Part shown: positions 49,764-58,547 of the stretch, piece by piece
Position numbering within the stretch: position 1 is the first letter of the stretch
Layout of the letters: each line of letters starts with the position of its first letter
Source: Rhodobacter calidifons
GTDB lineage: Bacteria > Pseudomonadota > Alphaproteobacteria > Rhodobacterales > Rhodobacteraceae
DNA: 64,000 nt
Direction: 5' to 3'
NCBI RefSeq assembly: GCF_011174775.1
Contig: NZ_JAANHS010000008.1
Coordinates: 1 to 64,000, forward strand
Program-made: the position numbers and the translations under genes
The notes under the pieces: generated by a model
The model's database searches: none
The model's input: the letters and a program-made list of their open reading frames with translations, nothing else
What the model was told of the DNA's origin: nothing

Positions 49764-50627
49764 TTACCTGAGCCGCCGGATCAGGCTGGAGGTGTCGTTC
49801 CGCCCGCCGCCCATCAGCTGCACGTCCTTGTAGAACTGATCCACCAGCGCGGTGACCGGCAGACGCGCGCCGATCTCGTCGGCGGTGGCAAGGCAGATGC
49901 CCAGGTCCTTGCGCATACAGTCCACCGCAAAGCCGAAGTCGAATTCATCCCTAAGCATGGTCTTGTGGCGGTTGACCATCTGCCACGAACCCGCGGCACC
50001 CTGACTGATGACCTCGACCACCTTCTCGCCGTCCAGGCCCGCCTTCTGGCCGAAGGCAAGCGCCTCGGACAGGCCCTGCATCAGGCCCGCGATGCAGATC
50101 TGGTTCATCATCTTGGCCAGCTGCCCGGCCCCCAGATCGCCGATCCGGCGGCAGATCCGGGCGTAGGACGCCAGCACCGGCTCGGCCCGGGCATAATCCT
50201 CGGGCAGGCCGCCGCACATGATCGACAGCTGGCCGTTCTCGGCCCCCGCCTGCCCGCCCGAGACCGGCGCATCGACGAAGCCCAGCCCCAGCGCCGCGGC
50301 TTCGGCACCCAGCTTGCGGGTGATGGTGGCGGACACCGTCGTGTGATCGACGAAGAGCGCACCGGGCGACATGCCCGCGAAGGCACCGTCCGGGCCGCGG
50401 CAGACCTGGGCGAGGTCATCGTCATTGCCGACGCAGGCCATGACGAACTCGGCCCCCTCGGTCGCCGCGCGCGGAGTGGTGGCAAGGCGGCCCGGATGGC
50501 GGGCGACCCAGGCCTCGGCCCTGGCCGGCGAGCGGTTGTAGACCGTCACCTCATGCCCCTTCGCGGCCAGATGCCCCGCCATCGGGAAGCCCATGACCCC
50601 GAGACCCAGAAATGACACTTTCGCCAT
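49764..50627 (-). CDS. 3-hydroxyisobutyrate dehydrogenase-like NAD-dependent oxidoreductase
   Basis: 287 aa from ATG 50627 (MAKVSFLGLGVMG); an earlier start adds six residues. Beta-hydroxyacid dehydrogenase family: NAD fingerprint GLGVMG (8-13), FVDAPVSGGQAGAENGQL with the substrate-binding DAPVSGG, and GAGQLAKMMNQ with the catalytic lysine. Likely substrates are 3-hydroxyisobutyrate or a related 3-hydroxy acid such as tartronate semialdehyde. It is convergent with the SYLF gene and divergent from the penicillin acylase gene. Confidence 0.9.
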   Translation of the reverse strand: MAKVSFLGLGVMGFPMAGHLAAKGHEVTVYNRSPARAEAWVARHPGRLATTPRAATEGAEFVMACVGNDDDLAQVCRGPDGAFAGMSPGALFVDHTTVSATITRKLGAEAAALGLGFVDAPVSGGQAGAENGQLSIMCGGLPEDYARAEPVLASYARICRRIGDLGAGQLAKMMNQICIAGLMQGLSEALAFGQKAGLDGEKVVEVISQGAAGSWQMVNRHKTMLRDEFDFGFAVDCMRKDLGICLATADEIGARLPVTALVDQFYKDVQLMGGGRNDTSSLIRRLR

Positions 50628-50720
50628 CGACGCCCCCCTGCGCATTGCCCTTGACCGGCGCTTGGACTAGGACCGATCCGCAGTCTTTCGTCAAGGACAG
50701 GTGCCCAGGAGCAGGCCCAG

Positions 50721-53183
50721 ATGCTGACCGCCTTTCGCTGGCTGATCCGGATCGTCACCGGCCTGACCGTTCTTGGTTTGGTCGCGGCGCTTCTGGCCTA
50801 TTACATCCTGTCGCGGTCGCTGATCGACTATGACGAGGATTTCACCCTGGCCGGGATCTCGGCCCCGGTCGAGGTGGTGCGCAACAACGACAGCGTGCCG
50901 CATATCTTCGGCCAGACCGACGAGGACGTGTTCTTCGCCCTTGGCTTTGCCCATGCCCAGGACCGGCTGTGGCAGATGACGATGCTGCGGCGCACGGCAC
51001 AGGGACGGCTGTCGGAACTGTTCGGCCCGGCCACCGTCAAGGTGGACGAGCTGATGCGCCGCTATGACCTTTACGGGCTGGCGCTGCAATCGGTCGCGGC
51101 CCAGGACCCGGCCACGCGCCGCGCGCTGGAGGCCTATGCCGCGGGGGTCAATGCCTGGATCGGCGAGGTGAACAAGGGCGCGCGCGGCCGGGGGGCGCCG
51201 GAGTTCTTCCTGTTCGAGCCGGAGATTTCCGCCTGGGCCCCGGCGGATTCGATCGCGATCCTGAAGCTGATGGCGCTGCAACTGTCGGGCGCGCTGCAAT
51301 CCGAGGTGCTGCGGGCGCGGGTCTCGCTGCTCTTGTCGGCCGACCGGCTGGCCGACATCCTGCCCGACGATCCCGGACAGGGGGTGGCCGCCCTGCCCGA
51401 TTATGCCAGCCTGGTCCCTGGCGTGCAGCCGAGTTTCGCCCCGGTCGATTTCGCGCTTGGCCCCCTGTCGCCCGTCGCGGACCCAGGCATGGCGGGGGCC
51501 TCGAATGCCTGGGCGGCGATGCCGGGCCGGTCGGCGGCGGGGGGCAGTCTCCTGGCCAACGACCCGCATCTGGGTCTGACCGCGCCGACGATCTGGTACC
51601 TGGCGCGGCTGGAGTTGCAATCGGGCGGCGTGATCGGCGGCACGATTCCGGGGACGCCCCTGGTGCTGGTCGGCCGGTCCGAAGCCCTGGGCTGGGGGCT
51701 GACCACGGCCTATGTGGACGACCAGGACGTGGTGATCGAGGCGCTGAACCCGGAAAACCCCGAGGAATACCGCACCCCGGACGGCTGGGCCCGGTTCGAA
51801 AGCCGCCAGTCGATCATCAAGGTCAAGGGGGCCGATCCGGTGACGCTGACGCTGCGCTGGTCGCACAACGGGCCGATCCTGCCGGGCGGGCATTACGACC
51901 TTGGCTCGATCACGCCGGCGGGCCATGTGGCGGCGATCAGCTGGACGGCGCTGTCGGGGGCCGATACCTCGATCAGCGGCGCGATGGCGCTGATGAAGGC
52001 GCGGTCGATCCCCGAGGCCATGGAGGCGGGGCGGAAGGTCATCGCTCCGGCGCAGAACGTGATGCTGGCGGATGGGTCAGGCATCGCGATGCAGGTGATG
52101 GGGGCAATCCCGGCGCGCGACCCGGATCATCCGTCGAAGGGCAGGCTTCCGGCGCTGGGGTCGAACCCGGCGGTGGGGTTCAAGGGCATCCTGCCCTATG
52201 AGGAGAACCCGAGCTTCCGCGATCCCGCCTCGGGTCTTCTGGGCAACACCAACAACAAGACGGTGGACCGACCCTTTCCGAACCATGTCAGTTTCGACTG
52301 GGGCGACACGCAGCGCATCCAGCGCTGGCTGGCCCTGATGAAGGCGCGCGAGGTGCACACGCGGGAAAGCTTCATCGAGGCGCAGCTGGACACGGTGAAC
52401 CCGACGGCGCGGGCGCTTCTGCCGCTGATCGGGGCGGATCTGTGGTTCACCGGCGAGGCGGCGCCCGAGGGCACGCCGGAGAGGCTGCGGCAGCGGGCGC
52501 TGATCCTGCTGGCGGAATGGAACGGCGAGATGAACGAGCATCTGCCCGAGCCGCTGATCGCCGAGGCCTGGCTGCGCGCGCTGCAAAAGCGGCTGATCCT
52601 GGACGAGCTTGGCGCGATGGCGGAGAGCTTCACCCATATCTCTCCGGTCTTCATCGAGCGGGTCTACCGCAATGTCGGCGGGGCGAGCGTGTGGTGCGAC
52701 GTGATCCAGTCGGCGGCGGTGGAAAGCTGCACCGACATCGCGCGGATCGCGCTGGACGATGCGCTGGTGGAGCTGACGGAACGCTACGGACCCAACCTGG
52801 AAAGCTGGCGCTGGGGGGACGCGCACCAGGCGGTGCATGACCATCCGGTGCTGGGGGATGTGCCGTTCATCAAGTACTTCGTGAACATCCGGCAATCGAC
52901 CAGCGGCGGGGACGATACGCTGATGCGGGGGGTGACGCGGGGCGAGGGGAAGGAGCCCTATCAGAACGTGCACTCGGCCGGCTATCGCGGGGTCTATGAC
53001 TTTGCCGATCCCGACAGTTCGGTCTTCATCACCGCGACAGGCCAGTCCGGGCATCCGTTGAGCCGGCATTACGACGATCTGGGAGAGTTGTGGCGGCGGG
53101 GCGAATACATCCCGATGTCGCTGGATCCCGACCTTGCCCGCGCGGCGGCGGCGGGGGTGATGGTGCTTAAACCTGCGACGTAA
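50721..53183 (+). CDS. Penicillin acylase family amidase (Ntn-hydrolase), membrane-anchored
   Basis: 820 aa. One membrane helix at about 7-29 acts as signal anchor, placing the enzyme in the periplasm. The precursor should self-cleave before Ser261 in GMAGA-SNAW, the N-terminal nucleophile of the beta chain. Further family elements are NDPHLGLTAPTIWYLARL, WGLTTAYVDDQDV and GNTNNKTVDRPFPNHVSFDWGD. Family members hydrolyse penicillin side chains, other acyl amides or N-acyl-homoserine lactones. The substrate here is unknown. Confidence 0.9.
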   Translation: MLTAFRWLIRIVTGLTVLGLVAALLAYYILSRSLIDYDEDFTLAGISAPVEVVRNNDSVPHIFGQTDEDVFFALGFAHAQDRLWQMTMLRRTAQGRLSELFGPATVKVDELMRRYDLYGLALQSVAAQDPATRRALEAYAAGVNAWIGEVNKGARGRGAPEFFLFEPEISAWAPADSIAILKLMALQLSGALQSEVLRARVSLLLSADRLADILPDDPGQGVAALPDYASLVPGVQPSFAPVDFALGPLSPVADPGMAGASNAWAAMPGRSAAGGSLLANDPHLGLTAPTIWYLARLELQSGGVIGGTIPGTPLVLVGRSEALGWGLTTAYVDDQDVVIEALNPENPEEYRTPDGWARFESRQSIIKVKGADPVTLTLRWSHNGPILPGGHYDLGSITPAGHVAAISWTALSGADTSISGAMALMKARSIPEAMEAGRKVIAPAQNVMLADGSGIAMQVMGAIPARDPDHPSKGRLPALGSNPAVGFKGILPYEENPSFRDPASGLLGNTNNKTVDRPFPNHVSFDWGDTQRIQRWLALMKAREVHTRESFIEAQLDTVNPTARALLPLIGADLWFTGEAAPEGTPERLRQRALILLAEWNGEMNEHLPEPLIAEAWLRALQKRLILDELGAMAESFTHISPVFIERVYRNVGGASVWCDVIQSAAVESCTDIARIALDDALVELTERYGPNLESWRWGDAHQAVHDHPVLGDVPFIKYFVNIRQSTSGGDDTLMRGVTRGEGKEPYQNVHSAGYRGVYDFADPDSSVFITATGQSGHPLSRHYDDLGELWRRGEYIPMSLDPDLARAAAAGVMVLKPAT

Positions 53184-53217
53184 TCGCCCAGCCCGCGATG
53201 GACGCTTGACCGGAGGG

Positions 53218-53231
53218 AGAATCGATATTCT
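53218..53231. promoter_or_regulatory. Inverted repeat upstream of the hydratase/CoA-transferase operon
   Basis: AGAAT-CGAT-ATTCT at 53218-53231 is a clean dyad, 46 bp before the hydratase start and next to a TTGACC at 53206-53211. It is a candidate operator; the -10 is not clear. Confidence 0.4.
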
Positions 53232-53276
53232 GTTGGCGCAACCAAATTCCAAATTGCGGCGCAGAATGGAAATAAA

Positions 53277-54095
53277 ATGACCGAAACCTTCGGCGACTGG
53301 GTGGGGCGCACGGAAGAGGCCGAGGACTGCGTGACGCTGCGTCAGGCCTGGCAACTGGCGGCGACGCTGGAAGTTCCGGGGCGGTTTGCGGCGGGAGATC
53401 CCCTGCCGCCGTTGTGGCACTGGATCGGCTGGACGCCCGAGACGCCGATGTCGGGGCTGGATCGCGACGGGCATCCGGCACGTGGGGGCTTTCTGCCGCC
53501 GGTGCCGCTGGAACGGCGGATGTGGGCCGGCGGGCGGCTGGAGTTTCTCGCCCCCCTGCATGTCGGCGAGACGATGCTGCGGCGCTCGACCATCCTGAAC
53601 GTAGCCGAAAAGACGGGCAGCACCGGGCGCATGGTCTTTGTCACGGTGGGCCATGAGGTGCACGGCGCGGAAGGGCTGGCGATCCGCGAGGAACAGGACA
53701 TCGTCTATGTCGCCATGCCCGAGACCTATGTCCCGCCGCCGCCCGTGGCGGCCGAAGCGCCCGACTGGCAGGAGCCGGTGGCCATCGATACGGTGCGCCT
53801 GTTCCGCTTTTCGGCCGTGACCTTCAACGCGCATCGCATCCATTTCGACCTGCCCTATGCGACAGAGGTCGAACGCTATCCGGGTCTTGTGGTGCATGGT
53901 CCCCTCCAGGCGATGCTGCTGATGCAGGCGGCCCTGGCTCGGAAGGATACCCTGCCGCAGAGCTATCGCTTCCGTGGCGTCCGGCCGGCCTTCCTGCACG
54001 ACCGGCTGCACTTGCAGGGCGCGAGCAACCGGCTGAGCACGGTCACGGCGGAAGGCTGGGTCTGCATGCAGGCAGAGATCGGGTGGCCGGCATGA
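53277..54095 (+). CDS. MaoC/FAS1-type acyl-CoA hydratase, mesaconyl-C4-CoA hydratase-like
   Basis: 272 aa double hot-dog fold. The N-terminal MaoC-like half is degenerate; the C-terminal half has FNAHRIHFDLPYATEVERYPGLVVHGPLQAML, the catalytic hydratase-2 signature (NAHRIHFD, with the Asp and His) and the VHGP motif. Its closest characterised type is mesaconyl-C4-CoA hydratase (Meh) of the 3-hydroxypropionate bicycle, forming citramalyl-CoA. The next gene encodes the matching family III CoA transferase. In an organism with the ethylmalonyl-CoA pathway it would act on a mesaconyl-CoA isomer. Assignment by family and neighbour, not proof. Confidence 0.7.
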   Translation: MTETFGDWVGRTEEAEDCVTLRQAWQLAATLEVPGRFAAGDPLPPLWHWIGWTPETPMSGLDRDGHPARGGFLPPVPLERRMWAGGRLEFLAPLHVGETMLRRSTILNVAEKTGSTGRMVFVTVGHEVHGAEGLAIREEQDIVYVAMPETYVPPPPVAAEAPDWQEPVAIDTVRLFRFSAVTFNAHRIHFDLPYATEVERYPGLVVHGPLQAMLLMQAALARKDTLPQSYRFRGVRPAFLHDRLHLQGASNRLSTVTAEGWVCMQAEIGWPA

Positions 54096-55300
54096 AGCCC
54101 CTGGCGGGACTGCGGGTGGTCGAGGGCTCGGCCTTCGTGGCGGTGCCCTTCGCCGGGATGACCCTGGCCGAGATGGGCGCCGACGTGATCCGCTTCGACC
54201 GGCTGAAGGGCGGGCTTGACGCGAAGCGCTGGCCGGTGACGGCCAGCGGCGAAAGCCTGTTCTGGGCCGGGCTGAACAAGGGTAAGCGGTCGGTGGCGGT
54301 GGACCTGTCCCGCCCCGAGGGCCGCGAGATCGTGACCGCGCTCATCACCGCGCCCGGTCCCGATGCGGGGCTGTTCCTGACCAATCTGCGGGTACGCGGC
54401 TGGATGGATTACCCGGCGCTGGTCACGCAGAGGCCCGACCTGATCATGGTCAGCCTGACCGGCACGCGCCGCGGCGAGCCGGCGGTGGACTACACGGTCA
54501 ACCCCGGCATCGGCTTTCCGATGGCGACCGGCAGTCCGGGCAGCGAGCCGGTGGCGCATGTGCTGCCCGCCTTCGACTGTATCGCCGGACAGATGCTGGT
54601 GGGCACGCTGCTGGCGGCCGAGCGGATGCGGCTGCGCAGCGGGCGGGGCCAACTGGCGGAACTGGCGCTGAAGGATGTGGCGGCGGCCCTGCTGGGCCAT
54701 CTGGGCATCATCGGCGAAGTGGCGGTGAACGGCGTGGACCGGCCCAAGGTCGGCAATGCGCTTTACGGGGCCTACGGGCAGGATTTCCTGCTGGCCTGCG
54801 GGCGGCGGGTCATGGTCGTCGGCCTGACCGACCGCCAATGGCGCGAGCTGGTGCGGGTGCTGGACATGGCCGCACCGCTGGCGGAACTGGCCGCGCGGCT
54901 GGGGCTGGACTTCGCCCGCGAAGGCGACCGCTGGCACGGACGCGAGGCGATCACGGCGCTGTTCGCCCCCTGGTTCGCCGCGCGCCGGCTGGAGGAGGTC
55001 GGCCCGCTGTTCGATGCGGCGGGGCTGACCTGGTCGGTCTTTCGCAGCTTTGCCGAGGCGGTGCACGAGGACCCGGACCTGTCACCGGACAATCCGATGT
55101 TCTCGATCCTGGACCAGCCGGGGATCGGGCCCTATCCGGTGCCCGGTTCGCCGGTGAACTGGGGCGCCTGCCCGCGCACGCCCCCTGCCCCGGCGCCGGT
55201 TCTGGGCAAGCACACCGAGGCCGTGCTGGCCGATGTGCTGGGGATGACGACCGGACAGATCGGGCGGCTGGTGGCAGCGGGCGTGGTGGCAGCCGTCTAG
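54092..55300 (+). CDS. CoA transferase family III, mesaconyl-CoA C1-C4 transferase-like
   Basis: 402 aa from ATG 54092, overlapping the hydratase stop as ATGA. Class III CoA transferase with the catalytic Asp162 in VLPAFDCIAGQ, N-terminal VVEGSAFVAVPFAGMTLAEMGADVIRFD, and GLNKGKRSVAVDLSRPEGRE. Mct of the 3-hydroxypropionate bicycle moves CoA within mesaconate from C1 to C4; here the hydratase partner supports that reading. Other family III activities (formyl-CoA, CaiB-like) remain possible. Its stop overlaps hflX from the other strand. Confidence 0.75.
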   Translation: MKPLAGLRVVEGSAFVAVPFAGMTLAEMGADVIRFDRLKGGLDAKRWPVTASGESLFWAGLNKGKRSVAVDLSRPEGREIVTALITAPGPDAGLFLTNLRVRGWMDYPALVTQRPDLIMVSLTGTRRGEPAVDYTVNPGIGFPMATGSPGSEPVAHVLPAFDCIAGQMLVGTLLAAERMRLRSGRGQLAELALKDVAAALLGHLGIIGEVAVNGVDRPKVGNALYGAYGQDFLLACGRRVMVVGLTDRQWRELVRVLDMAAPLAELAARLGLDFAREGDRWHGREAITALFAPWFAARRLEEVGPLFDAAGLTWSVFRSFAEAVHEDPDLSPDNPMFSILDQPGIGPYPVPGSPVNWGACPRTPPAPAPVLGKHTEAVLADVLGMTTGQIGRLVAAGVVAAV

Positions 55301-56631
55301 AGCCTCTGCCAGCGGTTTTCCTGCCGTGCCGTCCAGCGGACCGTGATCTGCCAGCCGTCCTCGCCCTGGGTTTCCTGCTGCACGACGTTCTGGTCGTGCA
55401 GCCAGGCGCGGCGACGGCCCTGGTCGAAGGGCACGCGCAGAAGGGCCTCGCTGCGCTCTTCGTCCAGGACGCGCGACACAAGCGTAAGCAGGGACTCCAC
55501 CCCCTCGCCAGTCAGGGCCGAGACCGGCAGCACCAACGGCCGTTGCGCCGCCTGCGCGGTCAGGGCCTCGCGCTGCGAGGCATCGACGAGATCAAGCTTG
55601 TTACAGACCTCGATGACGGGCGTCTCTTCCTTGACGCCGAGGCTGGCCAGGATGTCGGTCACATCGGCGGCCTGTTCCACAGTCTCGGGGTGGCTGATGT
55701 CGCGGACATGCAGGATCAGGTCGGCCGACAGTACCTCTTCCAGCGTGGCGCGGAAGGCGGCGACCAGCTGGGTCGGCAGGTCCGAGATGAAACCCACGGT
55801 GTCCGACAGGATCACCTTGGCCCCTGAAGGCAGCACCACCCCGCGCATCGTCGGGTCGAGCGTGGCGAACAGCATGTCCCTGGCCATGACCTCGGCCCCG
55901 GTGATGCGGTTGAACAGCGTGGACTTGCCGGCGTTGGTGTAGCCCACCAGCGCCACCACCGGAAACGGCACCTTGGCGCGGGCGGCGCGGTGCAGTTCGC
56001 GCGTCTTGACCACCTGGTCCAGCTGCCGGCGCAGCCGCACCACCTGGTCGTCGATGGCCCGGCGGTCGCTTTCGATCTGCGTCTCGCCCGGGCCGCCGAC
56101 AAAGCCGAAGCCGCCGCGCTGGCGTTCAAGGTGCGTCCAGGCGCGCACCAGCCGCGTGCGCTGGTAGGACAGCGCGGCAAGTTCCACCTGCAACACGCCC
56201 TCGCGCGTCCGGGCCCGGTCGGCGAAGATTTCAAGGATCAGCGAGGTCCGGTCGAGCAGCTTGACCCCCCATTCCCGTTCCAGATTGCGCTGCTGCACCG
56301 GAGAGACCGCGCCATCGACAATCACCAGGTCGATGCGGTCGGCCTTGAAGCGCGCCTTCAGCTCGGCCAGCTTGCCCGACCCCAGCAGCGTGCCGGGATG
56401 GGTGCGGGAAAGGCGGATGACCTCGGAGCCGCAGACCTGAAGCTCGGGCAGCGCGGCGGCCAGCGCCACGGCCTCGGCCAGACCATGTTCGGGCAGGCGG
56501 CGGGAATAAGCCGATTTCAGCGCCGGATGCAGGACCCAGGTCCGGGTGGCCGCGGTGGCCGTATCGCGCAGGCGTTTTCCCGTCCGGTCGGACAGCAGAT
56601 CGGTCGCATCCTGCGGATCCTGTGCGATCAG
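55297..56631 (-). CDS. hflX: GTPase HflX with apparent CTG start
   Basis: 444 aa if started at CTG 56631, about the usual length. The ribosome-associated GTPase has an N-terminal domain ([21 protein letters not shown], then [14 protein letters not shown]), a helical linker with [13 protein letters not shown], and a G domain with GYTNAGKST (about 230-238), the [10 protein letters not shown] switch II and CNKLDLVD. In this frame no ATG, GTG or TTG occurs between the upstream stop region and GTG 56469; starting there would remove 54 residues, including the conserved VLHP segment. CTG 56631 overlaps the hfq stop (CTGA) and has AGGGGAAG before it. See findings. Confidence 0.88.
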   Translation of the reverse strand: MIAQDPQDATDLLSDRTGKRLRDTATAATRTWVLHPALKSAYSRRLPEHGLAEAVALAAALPELQVCGSEVIRLSRTHPGTLLGSGKLAELKARFKADRIDLVIVDGAVSPVQQRNLEREWGVKLLDRTSLILEIFADRARTREGVLQVELAALSYQRTRLVRAWTHLERQRGGFGFVGGPGETQIESDRRAIDDQVVRLRRQLDQVVKTRELHRAARAKVPFPVVALVGYTNAGKSTLFNRITGAEVMARDMLFATLDPTMRGVVLPSGAKVILSDTVGFISDLPTQLVAAFRATLEEVLSADLILHVRDISHPETVEQAADVTDILASLGVKEETPVIEVCNKLDLVDASQREALTAQAAQRPLVLPVSALTGEGVESLLTLVSRVLDEERSEALLRVPFDQGRRRAWLHDQNVVQQETQGEDGWQITVRWTARQENRWQRL

Positions 56632-56861
56632 TCTTCCCCTTCGTACAGGCTGATCGGCGCGCCGGGCATGATGGTCGAGATCGCATGCTTGTAGACAAGC
56701 TGCGATTGACCATCGCGACGCAACAGCACGCAGAAGTTATCGAACCAGGTGATCACGCCTTGAAGCTTGACGCCGTTGATCAGGAAGATCGTGACCGGTA
56801 CCTTGGCTTTGCGGACATGGTTGAGAAAGGCGTCTTGCAGGTTTTGCTTGTCAGCGGCCAT
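56628..56861 (-). CDS. hfq: RNA chaperone Hfq
   Basis: 77 aa from ATG 56861 ([27 protein letters not shown]). Hexameric Sm-like protein pairing small RNAs with mRNAs. Seen: [12 protein letters not shown] helix, Sm1 [25 protein letters not shown], Sm2 [11 protein letters not shown]. Shorter C-terminal tail than E. coli Hfq, as usual in alphaproteobacteria. The 171-bp gap to trkH holds a low-GC patch (about 56865-56940) likely to contain its promoter. Confidence 0.96.
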   Translation of the reverse strand: MAADKQNLQDAFLNHVRKAKVPVTIFLINGVKLQGVITWFDNFCVLLRRDGQSQLVYKHAISTIMPGAPISLYEGED

Positions 56862-57032
56862 CAGTGTTTTGCCTTGTTTTTCTATCGCTTCACTGTCGCG
56901 TCGTGGTCGTTCTTGTTGCCCTGTCTTTGCCGCCCGGAACGGCAGGTCGAGTATGTAGCGGCGGCACGGGAGTTTCCAGCGCAAAAATCAGGCTGTTGAA
57001 CGCAGCCTTCCGGCCCCGGTCCCGGTGCCGAC

Positions 57033-58547
57033 CTAGCGCCGGTCGGTTCCGGGCAGGATCAGCGCCAGAAGGGCAAGCGTCTCGAGCCGCCCCAGAACCA
57101 TGGCAAAGCCCAGGATCAGCTTCACCGGGTCCGAGAGCGTGGCATAGGCGATCGGCTGGGCGGCGCCGATCTCGGCCAACGGGCCGGTGGTCGTCAGGCT
57201 GGCAATGGCCAGGACCATGGCGGGCTCGAACTTGACCCCGGCCAGGAGGAGGCAGGCCATGACCACGGCAATCGAGGTGGCGAAGAGCATGAAGAACACC
57301 CAGGCAAGCTGTGCGCCCTCGCGCCGCAGGCGGCGGGCATCGGGGCCGCCGTGACCGATGGAATTGGGGTGGACGATCCGTTCAAGCTCGCGTTCGCCAT
57401 GGCGCAACAGCGCATGGACCCGCAGCAGCTTGACCCCGCCCGCCGTGGTCGCCGTGCCGCCGCCGACGATGGCCAGCCCCATCAGCACCAGGCCCGGCGT
57501 GCCGATGCCCGACCATTCCGCCGCCGTCTGCCAGTCCGAGGAGATATAGCCGGTCGTGGTCAGGAAAGAGGCCGCGGTGAACAGGATGCCCCAAAGTGCG
57601 TTCAGCGCGTCGAGCACGCTAGGCGCCCCGGCCTCGCCGACATACACCCAGTGGCGGAAGAAGAGGACAAGCGCGACCGCCGACAGCAAAAGGGCGGCGA
57701 GGCGGAGTTCGGGATCCTGAAGCAGCGGGCGGCGGTTCTCGGACAGACGGATGCCAGGAAAGGCGCGGCGGGTGACGGCGAAGATCAGGAAGGCAAAGAC
57801 CGCAAGCTCTCCGGGAACCCCCGCGCCCGAGGCCTGGAAGGCCGTCTGCCCCGAGATGCCGGAGGTGGACAGCGTCCCCATCGCATGGATCAGCGCGGAG
57901 ATGCCGGTTTCGCCGAGGATCAGGAGGGCGCACCACAGGAGGACGGTCAATGCGAGGTAGACCGGGAAAAGCGTCAGCGCAAAGCGGGTCAGCCGCTGCG
58001 TCGGATCGGCGATGCGGGTGACCTGGGCGGCGCCCTTGGCCCCCCGGCCCGGCGTCCGCCCCGAGATGACCTCGTTGCCGCCCAGGTTCAGGGGGGCCAG
58101 GATCGCATAGGCGGCCAGCAGCGTGAGGAAACCGCCGAACCAGCCCACGGTCGCGCGCCAGAGATGGATCGCATCGGCCAGACGCTGCGGGGCATAGACC
58201 GAGGCGCCGGTGGTGGTGAAGGCCGAGGTCATCTCGAACCAGGCATTGACCAGCGTGGTGTCCGCCAGGGCCTCGGCCAGCGGCAGGGCCAGGGCAAGTG
58301 GCAGGACGGCATAGGCCAGCGCCAGGGCGGCCAGGTGGCTGGTGGCCAGATCGCGCGGGCTGTAGGCGGCGGTGGCGATACCCAGCATCACGGTCACGAC
58401 CAGAAGGATCAGACCGGAATAGAGAAAGTCGCGGGCGTTTTCGTAATCGTCCGCCCCAAGCGCGTAAAGCGCGGGCACGAAGGCGATCAGGCCGGACAGG
58501 CCGAGCAGGATGACAAGAAGCGGCAGTTCGGCCAGCCGGGTCAGCAT
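57033..58547 (-). CDS. trkH: Trk potassium uptake system membrane subunit TrkH
   Basis: 504 aa from ATG 58547, which shares one base with the trkA stop; a longer frame upstream lies within trkA. Ion-conducting subunit with repeated membrane-pore-membrane units; the selectivity-type segments include TSAFTTTGASVY, GTLSTSGISG, FLTTTGYISSDW and ASLTTTGPLAEIG. It forms the K+ channel-like pore gated by TrkA. Part of the ntr-trk block. Confidence 0.95.
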   Translation of the reverse strand: MLTRLAELPLLVILLGLSGLIAFVPALYALGADDYENARDFLYSGLILLVVTVMLGIATAAYSPRDLATSHLAALALAYAVLPLALALPLAEALADTTLVNAWFEMTSAFTTTGASVYAPQRLADAIHLWRATVGWFGGFLTLLAAYAILAPLNLGGNEVISGRTPGRGAKGAAQVTRIADPTQRLTRFALTLFPVYLALTVLLWCALLILGETGISALIHAMGTLSTSGISGQTAFQASGAGVPGELAVFAFLIFAVTRRAFPGIRLSENRRPLLQDPELRLAALLLSAVALVLFFRHWVYVGEAGAPSVLDALNALWGILFTAASFLTTTGYISSDWQTAAEWSGIGTPGLVLMGLAIVGGGTATTAGGVKLLRVHALLRHGERELERIVHPNSIGHGGPDARRLRREGAQLAWVFFMLFATSIAVVMACLLLAGVKFEPAMVLAIASLTTTGPLAEIGAAQPIAYATLSDPVKLILGFAMVLGRLETLALLALILPGTDRR

